A DNA stretch of 64,000 nt from NCBI GenBank assembly GCA_030760725.1, contig JASWHV010000005.1, positions 27,289,241 through 27,353,240 of the forward strand, given 5' to 3'. This DNA comes from Neostapfia colusana. Its lineage: Eukaryota > Streptophyta > Magnoliopsida > Poales > Poaceae. Below, one piece after another: positions 12,201-22,092 of the stretch (position 1 is the first letter of the stretch; each line of letters opens with the position of its first letter). The notes under the pieces were generated by a model. It was given only the letters and a program-made list of their open reading frames with translations. It did no database searches and was not told the origin of the DNA. A program made the position numbers and the translations under genes.

Positions 12201-13093
12201 TTGAGGGCAGCAAGGTGGAAATCCGCTAACGGGCATAGAGAGATGCTCCGTGTAGGGAACCTCCTGTCTGTTTCAGTGCGACCGGTTCGACGTTTGGGCT
12301 GTTGGTGAAAGGTTGTTCCGTACGACATCGAGTGAGCGTGCTGTGCAGCTCCACGGGTGGGCGTACGTGACATGCTCTTTGGGTCTTCCTGCAGATGTAT
12401 ATCGAGTCGATTCGCCGTCCCTCGCTGTGACGAGTACCGCTTGTTCACTGAGTCGTGACGTAGGCTAATGTATGAAATGTGATGATTCAATATTGCTGTT
12501 ATGATATAATTATATTGTTACATGTGTGCCACCAAATATTGCTCACTAAATTTCATATTCATAAACTGTTAATTTGTGGCTAAAAGATGAACTAAGGATA
12601 AACTATAGGCGTGTCCATTTGCCTAAATCTTACCATCCCCTGTTATTGTACTCTGCATATAGAGTTTCTTGCCTAGGTGAGTCGGTTAAGTGTTGTTGAG
12701 CCATCGTGCTCACAGTTGCTGCTTAAGTGTTTTTCAGGTGAGGAGCCACCCACGGACTCGGGTTACGAGTCCACCGGCGAGGGTTACCCTCCGTCGGGGA
12801 CCATGGCTGAGTGGGAGCCGTACACGCCGCGCTGATCTGAGGAAGTGCAGCTAGTGTGGGTTGCCCTAGGGCTGGGCAACTGACTTTTGCTAGATAGGCG
12901 GGCGTGAGTTGTACAATTTAGACTTCCGCTGTGTAATATAAACAATAGTTTGTAACTGAAGATTATACCTGTTTGTACAGTTCAGTTGGTTTCCCATGTA
13001 ATAAAAGGTGTCCTTATGATGTGTGCTGTCAGGTGTCGCATCATACGGCACCACCCTCTGCGATCTTGGGAGAGCGGATTCCGGTCCGCCACA
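9272..13093 (+). repeat. Element A: 3' LTR (3822 bp)
   Basis: It starts TGTAAAATCCC right after the polypurine tract and ends TCCGCCACA. It is alignable in blocks with the LTRs of B, C and D: the promoter-proximal 'cccacatgtcagc' region (about 9890), the 'gtttaaactt' block (about 10910), the middle exon-like segment (11634-11714), a conserved block at about 11900-12470, and the acidic last exon (12738-12835). ACTTCCGCT near 12925 is shared with the 3' parts of the other LTRs. Short open frames at 10440-10904 are GC-rich promoter or leader sequence and not supported genes. Confidence 0.85.
11634..12835 (+). other. Element A LTR: putative split ORF, exon 2 (11634-11714) and exon 3 (12738-12835)
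   Basis: After TGTAG, an 81-nt open segment encodes VAEGEETLEVLDFLLPDEDL and a Gln-rich end. It stops at CAACAAG|GCAAGC, a GC-type splice donor. The next good acceptor, TTTTTCAG at 12730-12737, opens a segment that stays in frame with the first and ends EWEPYTPR then TGA at 12833-12835. Length, phase and donor match exon 2 in the diverged B/D/F LTRs, and several differences from them fall at third codon positions. The product would be a small acidic peptide of unknown role. No upstream start codon has been found, so translation is unproven. Confidence 0.45.
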
Positions 13094-13095
13094 AT

Positions 13096-16000
13096 TGTGT
13101 TTCAGGTTCATGGAAAATGGGACTTACAAAAACTTTCTTACAAGGGATGGTATACGTGGGGTTCAACAACACAGGTTCAAGCATTCATTTGAATGTGTTG
13201 GACTAAGATGGAATGAAACCCATGTGTAAATCATACGTGTGCATGAGAAAGAATTAAAAGAAGATCTTTAGACTCAAAGGCTCAACTCAAATCGCCACCA
13301 AACTTTTGGATACACATGGAACCTCATACATTTGAAATTGAGGAGATTATGGTGGCAAACTTCTGATTTGAGGGTGATCTAAAAAGGAGTGGATTATGAT
13401 CTTGTTTGAATTCATGCTGAATTCAAGCATGTTAAGGCAAGGGAACGACTTGAGTTATGTCACATGAAATGATAAACTCAAACATGGACATGTGGGGAAA
13501 GCTAAAAATTTTCTTTAGCTCATACTGAACACATGTTAACCCAGGGAAAGAATTTCACTCCCAAAAATCTAACTCATGTGCAAATCCTCTATGAGTAGAG
13601 GGGAGGGAAATTTAAACCCAATTTTGAATCTTTGCAAAGGATTCATGATCAGATTGTCCAAAGGCCTATATGTGAGATGACCATTGCAGTCCTCAGGTAT
13701 TAAGGAGCTTAAGTTCCAAATTTGGAGAAATTTTGAGCTCATATACCATTTGTTCAAAGCATTATTGAGATCACCTTCGAATTGAAATTTGAGGGGCATA
13801 TTCAAACTGAACTTGTGAGGTTCAGATTAGGACCAAGAGTGATCAAGCATGGGATAGGAGCAAGTGAAAGTTTTTCACCCAAATTCAAATGGGTCATCAC
13901 TAAAGAGGCTTTCAAACTGTGGGTTCAAAGTTTATATTTGCAGCAACCAAATTTAAAAGTTGAATCCGTATTTGAAATCCTCAGCCCCACATTTGTGGGA
14001 ATACAAATTTTTACAACATTTGGAAGTGTGGTGGCTAAGCATTTGCAATAGGACATAAAAGGGTAATTGAATTCAAATTCAAATTTGAACTTGGAGTAAA
14101 CTTTGCCCTATGTCCAAATGAGTTCACAAATTTGAGCTCTACATGTTGGAATTTATTACCTGCCAAATTTGGGAGATATTTGTGAGAAGTTTGGGGGGAT
14201 AAGAAGAGGGAAAAGAGGGGTGGACCCACTGGTCAGTGAGCTACTGAAGACTTGCACTCGAAGTCATTTTCTGTTCAGACTCAAACACACCGCGGCTGCC
14301 TCACGAGCGCCACCGAGGGCTGAGAACCGCCACCTCCTCGTTGATTTTGTCACGGTGGCAACCAGCTCGCGCCCTCATCCGTTCACGAAGTGCTCTGTTC
14401 GTTCACAAACCGCCACCGTGAGGCCCTGCTACCCTCTCGCACAGAACCGAGCCAAAACGCCGCCGCCTCCTCGGTGATCGACGGGAATCACCCAACTCTT
14501 GCGCAACCAACCCGCTGAGCTGAAAAATGGTCCTGAGGGAGCTCCTCATACGTCCTCGGCGCAAAAACAGCTGAGTTCCGGCCTCCCTAACCCTAGAATA
14601 GCTCGTTTCCGCGGCGACCTAACATCACAGCGGCTCGGTGTTCACGTGGACAGCCTGCTCCGTGGACTTTCATGCCCAAGCGAAGACGGCCATGAGGGTG
14701 CTGCTAGTCCACGCTGCTTCCACCCAAACCGCAAGTCAAGCCATGGACTACAGAGCGAGAATTTGAGAAAATTATGCCGGCGGCGACCAACCGATGTTCT
14801 GGTATGGAAATCCAAAATTCTCACTCATTTTTCGTTCTTAGATCACCAATTCTTGCACACAGATGCTGGATTAGCCGGCGATCGTTTTCTCTTCACAACC
14901 CTAGTTCGGAAACACACGTAGACAATACAATTTCTAGTTTTGCCGAGCACGTCTATGGCGGTACTCCCGGACGCACGGTGACAACCGAATTGCCGCCGTT
15001 TCCGAGCCATGTTGAGGCCATGCCGAGCTAGCCCATCCTTTACTGGTCCTTTTGAGCGGTTCGGTCGAGCTTTTGGCGGGCTATAAGGGCTGGGTAACGG
15101 CGCCGAGCTTCACCGAATGCCGCCGCACGTCGCCGGCCTACTTCCGGCCACCGGCAGCCCGAGAGCACCGCAAATAGCTTCCTCGTAGCTGGAAACCCCC
15201 AGGCGGCGAGTATCGGGCTGAGAATCGGTGGGGAAGCCGGGTCTGGCAAACTCCGGTGGAGTTCCGACGAGGGGGCAGCACGGGAGCGGAGACAGCCTGA
15301 GGAGGAAGTAGACCTTGGTGGGTCCCACGTGTCAGCAACAGAAATTTAAAAGTGCTGATCTTCTGCGGCTCTGGGATCCTTTGCGACGGCACGGGAAGAA
15401 TTCAGCGACCCCGTGTGGCTTGATCCAGCAAGTGACACGTGGTCCCCCTCGACCCACGCGCAGGATTTAAACTTTTTCCGGTTAATTTGAATTCCAGAAA
15501 TTTCCCAAACTTTAGAACCTCATAATTTTTGTTAGGAAGCTCCAAATTCAGTGACTCAAATTGGGTCGGATTCAGATGGAAAAACTCTATCCAAATATGC
15601 AACCCAGTTTGTATGAAAATCATTATTTGATTCTGGAAAATTCTTTAAAACTTTTCAGAAAAAGAATTTTTGAGGGAGTTTGGTTCATCCAAAAATATTC
15701 AAATTTTGCCAGAATATTCTTTAGGATATTAGTGAACCCTTGTAAAAGTTTCAGCTCATTTGGAGTTGATTTATTCAGGATAATTCTGATTTCAATTTTC
15801 TGTGTTCAAATGAATACAGAAACAATTTCAGAGAATTTCCAAAACTTGGAAATTCAGTTCTGGGCAGTTCTTAGCTCCACAATTCCTAGGAAAATTCATG
15901 CATGCTCCCTGAGCTATGTTTGAATTAGTGGTTTACTTGAATTCACATGAAAGTGCAAATTTATTCAGAATTAATTCCTTTTTGCCTAAATGCTTAGGGA

Positions 16001-16550
16001 ATTGTTCTGAGTGATCTACTCATTGAAATATTCTAAATTTTGGTCCAGATGACTTTCTTGTGACAAGGAACTCACATGAAAAGTTTAAGGAGTCCTGGAT
16101 CAGTACTGTTCTATTTAACCTCTTAGATGATCAACACACACAAGTGATGAGAAATACTTATCATTTGATCATAGTGCTTAAACCCAAACCTAAACTACTA
16201 GCACCAGTGTCATTTTAAATTCTTAAACAGAGTTCCAGTTTTAAACTTGTCTTTAGAACTTGTTAGCAAAAGTTTTACAATTAAACATATATGCATATTC
16301 ATAATGTGTAGTGGTTAAACATGGAAAAGTGGAGAAGTGAAGTTTGGATCAAGGAGCGAGAAGGGCAGTGATTAAGCTTCAAGTCATCAGCAACTAACTT
16401 CATAATTATCTGACTTTAGTCACCTGCAAAACCAAGGCAAGGTCCAGTTTGCATTTAAGCTATTTTATAAAGTTTTTACTTTGTTCACTACTATGGTTAG
16501 AGTTTTGGATGTGCATTAGGTCAAGTATGTTTATACTCCACTTGCATAAC
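13096..16550 (+). repeat. Element C: 5' LTR, first segment
   Basis: AT-rich sequence is related to A's LTR throughout: start GGGACTTACAAAAAC (compare A at 9291), a 'ggacccac' promoter-proximal block at about 14221, 'gtggtccccctcgaccc' with 'tttaaactttt' at about 15441-15476, and 'ggcaaggtccagtttgcatt' at about 16436. The exon-2-like segment after TGTAG (16312-16436) has a stop early in frame, so the split ORF has decayed here. Open frames at 14169-15400 are GC-rich leader-like sequence, not supported genes. Confidence 0.8.
16546..16550. repeat. Target-site duplication of B, left copy (ATAAC)
   Basis: ATAAC directly precedes B's 5' LTR, and the same five bases follow its 3' LTR at 31977-31981. 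Element A's LTR has a single 'ataac' at the matching place (about 11823), which confirms the empty site. Confidence 0.97.
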
Positions 16551-17305
16551 TGTAAGGGCCTCAGTTTTGACAACCATTTGCAGTGTTCATCACCACACCA
16601 CACACCTCATTTGAGCAAGAATGATGAACACAAATGAAGAGCAAGTAACAATTATCAACATGCTCATTAGAGAACAAACTCACACATTGCAAAAGTGGTA
16701 TTTCCCACATGTGATATAGATGGGCTGGACATATGAAAACTCCTACACTTTGCTAAGGATGTCCATGCCAAGTTTCACCCAAATTCAAAACCTTTTTGAG
16801 GTCATCTTGGGTATAGATAGCAAAGGGGCAGTTTGAAAACATATTCAAATTCAAACTGTTTTCATACCATGAGTTTGAAAGTGGAAGGCATATTCTTGCT
16901 CAGCACATTTTTGTGAGATCACACACCAATTTTCACTCCATTTGGGGTTGATCTTGACATGAGCTAAGGGGGAGAAATTCAAACTTTATTTGAATTTCAA
17001 ACTGAACTTGTGCTGAAATTCATTCAAACCAAACCCCATTTGAACTTTGATCAATTCCAATGGCTCTTGGGTGAATAATTTGAATTGCCAAGGGTAGAAT
17101 AGGGTTCACTGTTTACCACAGCTGTTAGGAGTAAATTTCAGAGGTTAAAAGAGGGGTGGGACCCACATGTCAGCCTCTGCCTCAAAACAAACCGACTGAA
17201 ACACAGTTCAGTCGGTTCCCGGCTGCTGTGCGCGCGCGCCACCGAAGGGGGGCAGCCGGCGCCAGCTCCTGCTGCGCGCCCCAAGCCGGAGACCAGCCGC
17301 CGGGC

Positions 17306-17454
17306 TATTTATTCCCTCCCCGGCGTGCTCCGATCACTCAGTCCCCGAGCTGCCGGCATACTCGGCCGTTTTTCCACTGCCATCACCGCCACTCGAGCTC
17401 CTGCTCGATCAAGCCGATCGCAGCTCCCTCCTTCCACTCCAGGGTCCCAGCAAG
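17306..17454 (+). promoter_or_regulatory. Element B 5' LTR: TATA-like box and putative leader exon 1
   Basis: GGGCTATTTATTCCC (box at 17306-17313) sits in otherwise GC-rich sequence, followed by a 'cactcagtccc' start-like region at about 17335. The exon is taken to end CCCAGCAAG at 17454, before GTACTAGAG, a good splice donor. The element E promoter region has the same order (TATA, GC-rich exon, GCAAG|GTAGG). No ATG lies in this exon. The TATA sequence is not a consensus one. Confidence 0.4.
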
Positions 17455-19103
17455 GTACTAGAGACTTTCCTCCATCCTCCCCATTGCTAGAAGTCGATTG
17501 AAACCGAGTGCTATCGGCTGTGCCGAAAGCTCAAAATCGGAACTGGAAACCGCCGCACCTCGGGCTCTCGTGGACAGCCCAACCTGGGCGTTGTCACGCC
17601 CGAGCCAAGGCACCCTTGGACGCGCAGGTGACCGGTGCTGCTCATCCCCGAGCCACAGCTCGAGTGGTTGCTCACCGGCGGCGAATTTCCACTTTTCCCC
17701 TTTCTGTGGGCAGAACGACCTTCGGGTACGATTCTGTTTAATTCGTGCTCTAGAAAGGATTAGAGGGCCTCAGGCCACTCCCACACGAGCTAGACACGGT
17801 GACGCACAAGTTGCCTTCACAACTCTGGGCCGGAGAACCTCTGTGCCCGGCGTAATTCAAGGTCTACTAATGGCGGAACGAACGGGGGGTATCGGGCGCA
17901 CGGTGAGGACCTATTTCGGGCCTTCCCCGAGCTGCCTCGAGTTCATGTCGACCTTCTCTGAGGTCCACTGATGCTTCCCGACTGATTTCCCAAGTAGCCG
18001 AGGTATTAGGAGAGTCAGCCGACATGGCCGAAGTCATTCCGATATGGCGGCTCGTCGCCGACCATGCTCCGGTCGTTGTCATGAGCAGCTGACCCTCAGA
18101 TCATGTTCCCCAAGTAAAAGTAGGCAGAGGCGGCCAGAATCAAGAAGTTTGGAGCTGTACAGCAGCCGGCGGCGAGCTCTCCGGCGAGGTCCCTCGGCGG
18201 CGGGGCGCGGGTGTCGCGAGGTTGAAGAAGGGGGTGGACCCCAGCTGTCAGCGGCCGATATTTTAAATCGGGATCCGGCTGCGGCCGGGATCGGGTGTGC
18301 TGGCGCGCAAAATCCTTGTGGGCCACGGTGTGCCGTCGCCTAGGCGTGCGACGCGTGTCCCCTGGGCCCACGCGCGAGTTTAAACTTTTCCCCGATTTTT
18401 CAGATTTCCCTCAAACTTCAAATCCTTATAACTTTGGCTAGAAAGCTCCAAATTGAGTGAACCAAATTTTTCTGGATTCAGCTCTCTGAGTACTTTCCAG
18501 AAAATCAAGTTTCACTCCATGAAATTCCTTATTTCTCCAGAATTAATTCCTCAAAGTTAAAACTGTTAGGAATTTTAACTGGAGAATCCTTTGGAGGAAA
18601 ATCCTGAAATTTTGCTGAGATGTTCACCAAAATATCCTTGAACTACCATAAAAATTTCAGATCCATTTGAGCTCATTTAGTCCACCTAATGGTGGGATTA
18701 GTAAAACTGTTCCAGAGAAAATAGAAAATGTTCAGAAACATTTTCAGAAATTTCTCTGAAATTGTTTAGCTCATATCTTTAGTTAGAGACTTCCAAATTA
18801 AGTGAGACCAACTCCATTAGAACCCTCTGAAAACCTAGTTTTCAGAAAGTCATAGTTTGTCTCATGAAAATTCCTAGAACACCCTAAGAGTTCCAATTAA
18901 GGTCAAGGACATAATTATTTGTGGAGGGCTCAAATGAGCTTGGCTGCAACTAAAGCTTGACCAAATCCTTGTTTAGGTTGTAACCAAGCCACAGTAAAAG
19001 TTTCACAGTCATTAGGTCTGTCTAGCAAGGGTTATAGACTTCACAACTTCGAAGTTAATACAAATGCATCTAAATTAATACATACATTGTTCTTATCATG
19101 TAG

Positions 19104-20361
19104 TCGCTAAGGTCGAGGAGGAACCCGAAGTCCTAGACTTCGTTACTCCGGAGGAACAGCTAGCCTACGACCAAGAGCAGCAAGGCAAGCCCCGGTTTGC
19201 ATTAACCTTTTTACAAATATTTATTGTTTTGAGCACATCTTTGAATATTGTTCTTTGCATTAGAGTCTTGATTGGAAACCCAACTGCACAGCCAAGAAAA
19301 CCATGGGTTGGGGTTAGGATTGCAAACCCCGTTAGCCACTGCATTGCTAGGATAGAGTAGGATTCGGTACAAGTCGAGTAGTTGGAACTACTCGCGAGAA
19401 TAGGCTAGAGGCACATCGCTCGGGTAGAGATAGCACATGAAACACATGGCAAGAAAATGAGACCGAGCGGAGAGTAAGGGCAGCAGGACTTTGGGGCCTG
19501 TGTGCTGTAGCTCCGCTTGTGTCGATTGAGGACCGAGCCGTGTGCGGGCCTGTTGAACAAGCTAGAACAGTACCGAAGACCTACCGGCTATATGGGAACC
19601 GGGAAACAGATGTAACTCGGGTAGCTGGGTATTGAGGCATTGCCCGTCGTTCAGAGGGTAGGTTGAGAGCTCGAGGTGTAAATCAGCTGGCGGCACAGAG
19701 ATGCGCGTGCAGGGACCTCTTGCTCGGGACGATGGGACCGGTTCAATATTTGGCTAACGGGTGAAAGGTAGTCGCGTACGACGTCCGTGATGGTTGTTGT
19801 AGGCAACATCGAGTACGGGCGTACGTGACGGGTTGTTCGGGTAACCCTGCAGGTGTAAATCGATTATAATCGCCGTCCCTCGCGGTCAGTGAGTACCACT
19901 TGTTCACTGTACCGTGACGTAGAAAGAACAGGCTAGTTACATGTTAAAATGTTGCTGATTGAAAGCTGGACATTGATTGCTAATGATATGCTGTAGCTTA
20001 GTGCTAACTAAAGTTCTTTTCAACTTTGGGCAAAGTACATGAGAGAAATGCGTTTCTTGTTTGATTGCGGCTCTCTCATGTGCCTTAGCGTAAGGTTCTC
20101 CACAACCTGCTGCTAAAACTTGAAAGTAAAGTTCTACTAATTAGGCGAGTCCGTGCAAATGATTTTTACCTCATGCAACCCATTACCCTCATGTAGAGTT
20201 CCATGTTTAGGTGAGACGGGTCAGACTTGCTGAGCCTTCGTGCTCACTGCTTGTGTTTGAAGCCTTTTGCAGGGTTCTATGAGGAAGGGACTCCCGAAGA
20301 GGAGACGGAACCCCCGGAGGGGAACTCCGTTGAGTGGGAGTCGTGCACGCCGCAGAGTTAG
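19104..20361 (+). other. Element B 5' LTR: putative split ORF, exon 2 (19104-19184) and exon 3 (20273-20361)
   Basis: Exon 2 follows ATCATGTAG and is 81 nt. It encodes VAKVEEEPEVLDFVTPEEQL and a Gln-rich end, then AAG|GCAAGC. Exon 3 follows CCTTTTGCAG and reads in the continued phase to EWESCTPQS and TAG at 20359-20361. A poly(A) signal lies 120 bp downstream. The peptide would be short and very acidic, with no recognised family. A second frame opened by the ATG inside exon 3 gives a short Arg-rich peptide instead. Which frame, if any, is translated cannot be told from sequence alone. Confidence 0.5.
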
Positions 20362-20482
20362 TGTGCGTGTGTGCTAGCAAGGACATGTTCGAGGGCTGAA
20401 CGTGCACTTGATGCTTAGTCTACGCCCGCGAGTGTAGACTGAACTTAGTTTGATGTAAATATGTTCATAAACTTGTTTATGT

Positions 20483-20488
20483 AATAAA
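20483..20488 (+). terminator. Element B 5' LTR: poly(A) signal AATAAA
   Basis: AATAAA lies about 105 bp before the LTR end and just upstream of ACTTCCGCTTCCGC. The identical site in the 3' LTR (31867-31872) would end element transcripts. Confidence 0.6.
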
Positions 20489-20595
20489 ACTTCCGCTTCC
20501 GCTTTGCACCTTTGACGTGTGTTATACGGTGCTGTGCAACGCAGCACCCCTCAGCGTGATCCTGGCTCGACAGGACCAGTGGGGTCGTGTCAGCG

Positions 20596-20611
20596 TGGTA
20601 TCAGAGCTCGC
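20596..20611 (+). promoter_or_regulatory. Element B: primer-binding site
   Basis: TGGTATCAGAGCTCGC starts three bases after the LTR end. Its first 12 bases match the complement of the plant initiator tRNA-Met 3' end, as used across plant Ty3/gypsy elements. Confidence 0.93.
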
Positions 20612-21152
20612 TTGAGGCTTAACACAGTACAAAGGTCTTCTTTTTAAAAAATCCAGTGAGGAACGAGTTAGTAGCCCGTATAAGGATGTTATTAGCATAT
20701 AGAAAGTGGCATATTAACCTAATTGTTATGTCGGAAAATCGTGCATCTCGGGACGTTCATGTCTTGGGGGGTGCACGTAAGCGCTGTCCACCAGTGCGCA
20801 CAAGCTGAAGGGTGGAGCCCCACGGGTGGCAGGTAACCCGACCCGCTTTAGTATCCTCTACGACTCTTCATGTCGTTTGGGGTATTCGAGCAACGTCTGT
20901 CCCTGGCGTGCGTGGTGCAATATGGGAGACCCCGTCACGTGGTCTAAAACGTGAACACGTAACTCAAGGCGTGTTTGGCTTGAGAACATCCGGGCGAGTG
21001 ATGACGGCCGGGTGTACCAACTGTATGGATTCCGGGCTCGGTGTGCAGCCGAGTCTGATGATTGGTTGAATTTCTGCAGGTAGCCTTACCACGAAACGGT
21101 AGACGTGTAGCATCCGTGTGCGAGTGACGAGTAGTACCACTGAACTAACGAA

Positions 21153-21204
21153 GCCGGCTAAGTCCGGTGTAGGTTTTTCCTTTGTGAGGACGTAGTACCG
21201 ACAT
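21153..21204 (+). other. Element B: conserved leader block
   Basis: The sequence GCCGGCTAAGTCCGG, a T-rich stretch and GTAGTACCGACAT matches the same position in A, C and D. CCGG repeats flank a short loop, so a small hairpin or kissing-loop is possible. Its position between primer site and gag suits an RNA packaging or dimerisation signal. That role is inference. Confidence 0.55.
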
Positions 21205-22092
21205 AATCTGGTGACGCATCGACGTCACACCCAACTAAATGAACAACTTCATTTAAAAACTTGAAGGTTTTGATCCAAAGTAGTAAAACTTGATGTAACT
21301 CCTTCCCTTGAACAGGATATTCAAAGTTAACAAGTTTTCAACTTATAGGATGTTAAGGACAGAGCACTCTGTTTTCAGCTAAATCAAGGCTGAAGTTAAT
21401 CAGAGGTTAGAGGTTGAGTTCTTTCGAGGTTGGGGTCGTATGATACATTTCTGGAAAGCTTTGGAGGAGCTTTACAACTTTTCTGTTGAGTTCCAGAGGT
21501 GTTTCATCCCTTAACCACTCGAAAAATGCAGTAGAGTTGAAACTGTCCAGAAAACAGGACGGAGCAAAGACTCTCTGTAAACTCCCTGTAAATTAAGCAT
21601 AACTTCCTGCTTAAAAATCCAAAAATAGGAAATGAGGTAGTTCTGGAAATCTTATGAGATGGGTTACGACTTTGTAACAGAAAGTTTTGTCAGATTAGGA
21701 ACAGAATTAACTGGGATTCTTGGATCAAATCAGTACCTAAGGCAGGGAGGTGCTGTCCAATTGTTTCCAGAAAATCTGTTAACTTTGACATCTCATAACT
21801 TTTGAACCAGGACAGATCTTAGGCCAACCAAATACTTTCTGGAAAGCTACTGAAGTTAACTTTAACTTTGATGTTGAGCTCCAGGACTGATTTTGCTTTT
21901 AACCTGGCCTAAATCAGGTTGATATGGAAACTGGTCAGGGCTGTCATGGTAACAGCAGATCAGCAGTCAAATTTGTTTAAAAATTTGGACTATGTTTCCA
22001 AGTATTATGGGTTCAATGACATATCTTATGTTATAACTCAATGGGTTACTGTTTAAATAAATATTTGACATTTCTCAAATATATTTTTACAG

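Larger units (their letters stand above)
3247..13093 (+). mobile_element. Element A: 5'-truncated Tekay/Del-type Ty3/gypsy retrotransposon
   Basis: The order is leader (from about 3247), gag-pol (4673-9206), hairpin and polypurine tract, then a 3.8 kb 3' LTR (9272-13093). The 5' LTR and primer site are missing: homology to the leader of element C (49150 onward) begins abruptly at about 3249, where G-type sequence ends. The gag-pol is colinear with the intact copy D but carries many stops and frameshifts, so A is an old, dead copy. The LTR ends CCACA like C's, so A belongs to a family closer to C than to B/D. Confidence 0.9.
16551..20592 (+). repeat. Element B: 5' LTR (4042 bp)
   Basis: It starts TGTAAGGGCC and ends GGTCGTGTCA, immediately before the primer site. 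Inside are a TATA-like sequence (17306), a leader exon ending GCAAG|GTA (17454), an intron-like AT-rich stretch, an 81-nt exon (19104-19184), a block conserved with A and C (about 19360-19925), a last exon (20273-20361) and a poly(A) signal (20483). If transcription starts near 17340 and ends after the poly(A) signal, the R region would be about 3.2 kb, very long for an LTR. Open frames at 17156-18371 are shadows of this GC-rich leader. Confidence 0.95.
20593..22092 (+). other. Element B: leader between LTR and extra gene
   Basis: This 1.5 kb leader holds the primer site and the block conserved between families (21153-21204). No supported gene is present. It ends ATTTTTACAG directly before the ATG of the extra gene, a good splice acceptor. 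The open frame at 20812-21069 has no similarity that I recognise and is treated as chance. Confidence 0.75.

Noticed and set aside
17156..18371. Several GC-rich open frames of 70-157 codons in the B/D/F LTRs
   Set aside because: They lie in the leader and intron-like part of the LTR and overlap each other on both strands. They lack recognisable domains; their repetition is only LTR copying.
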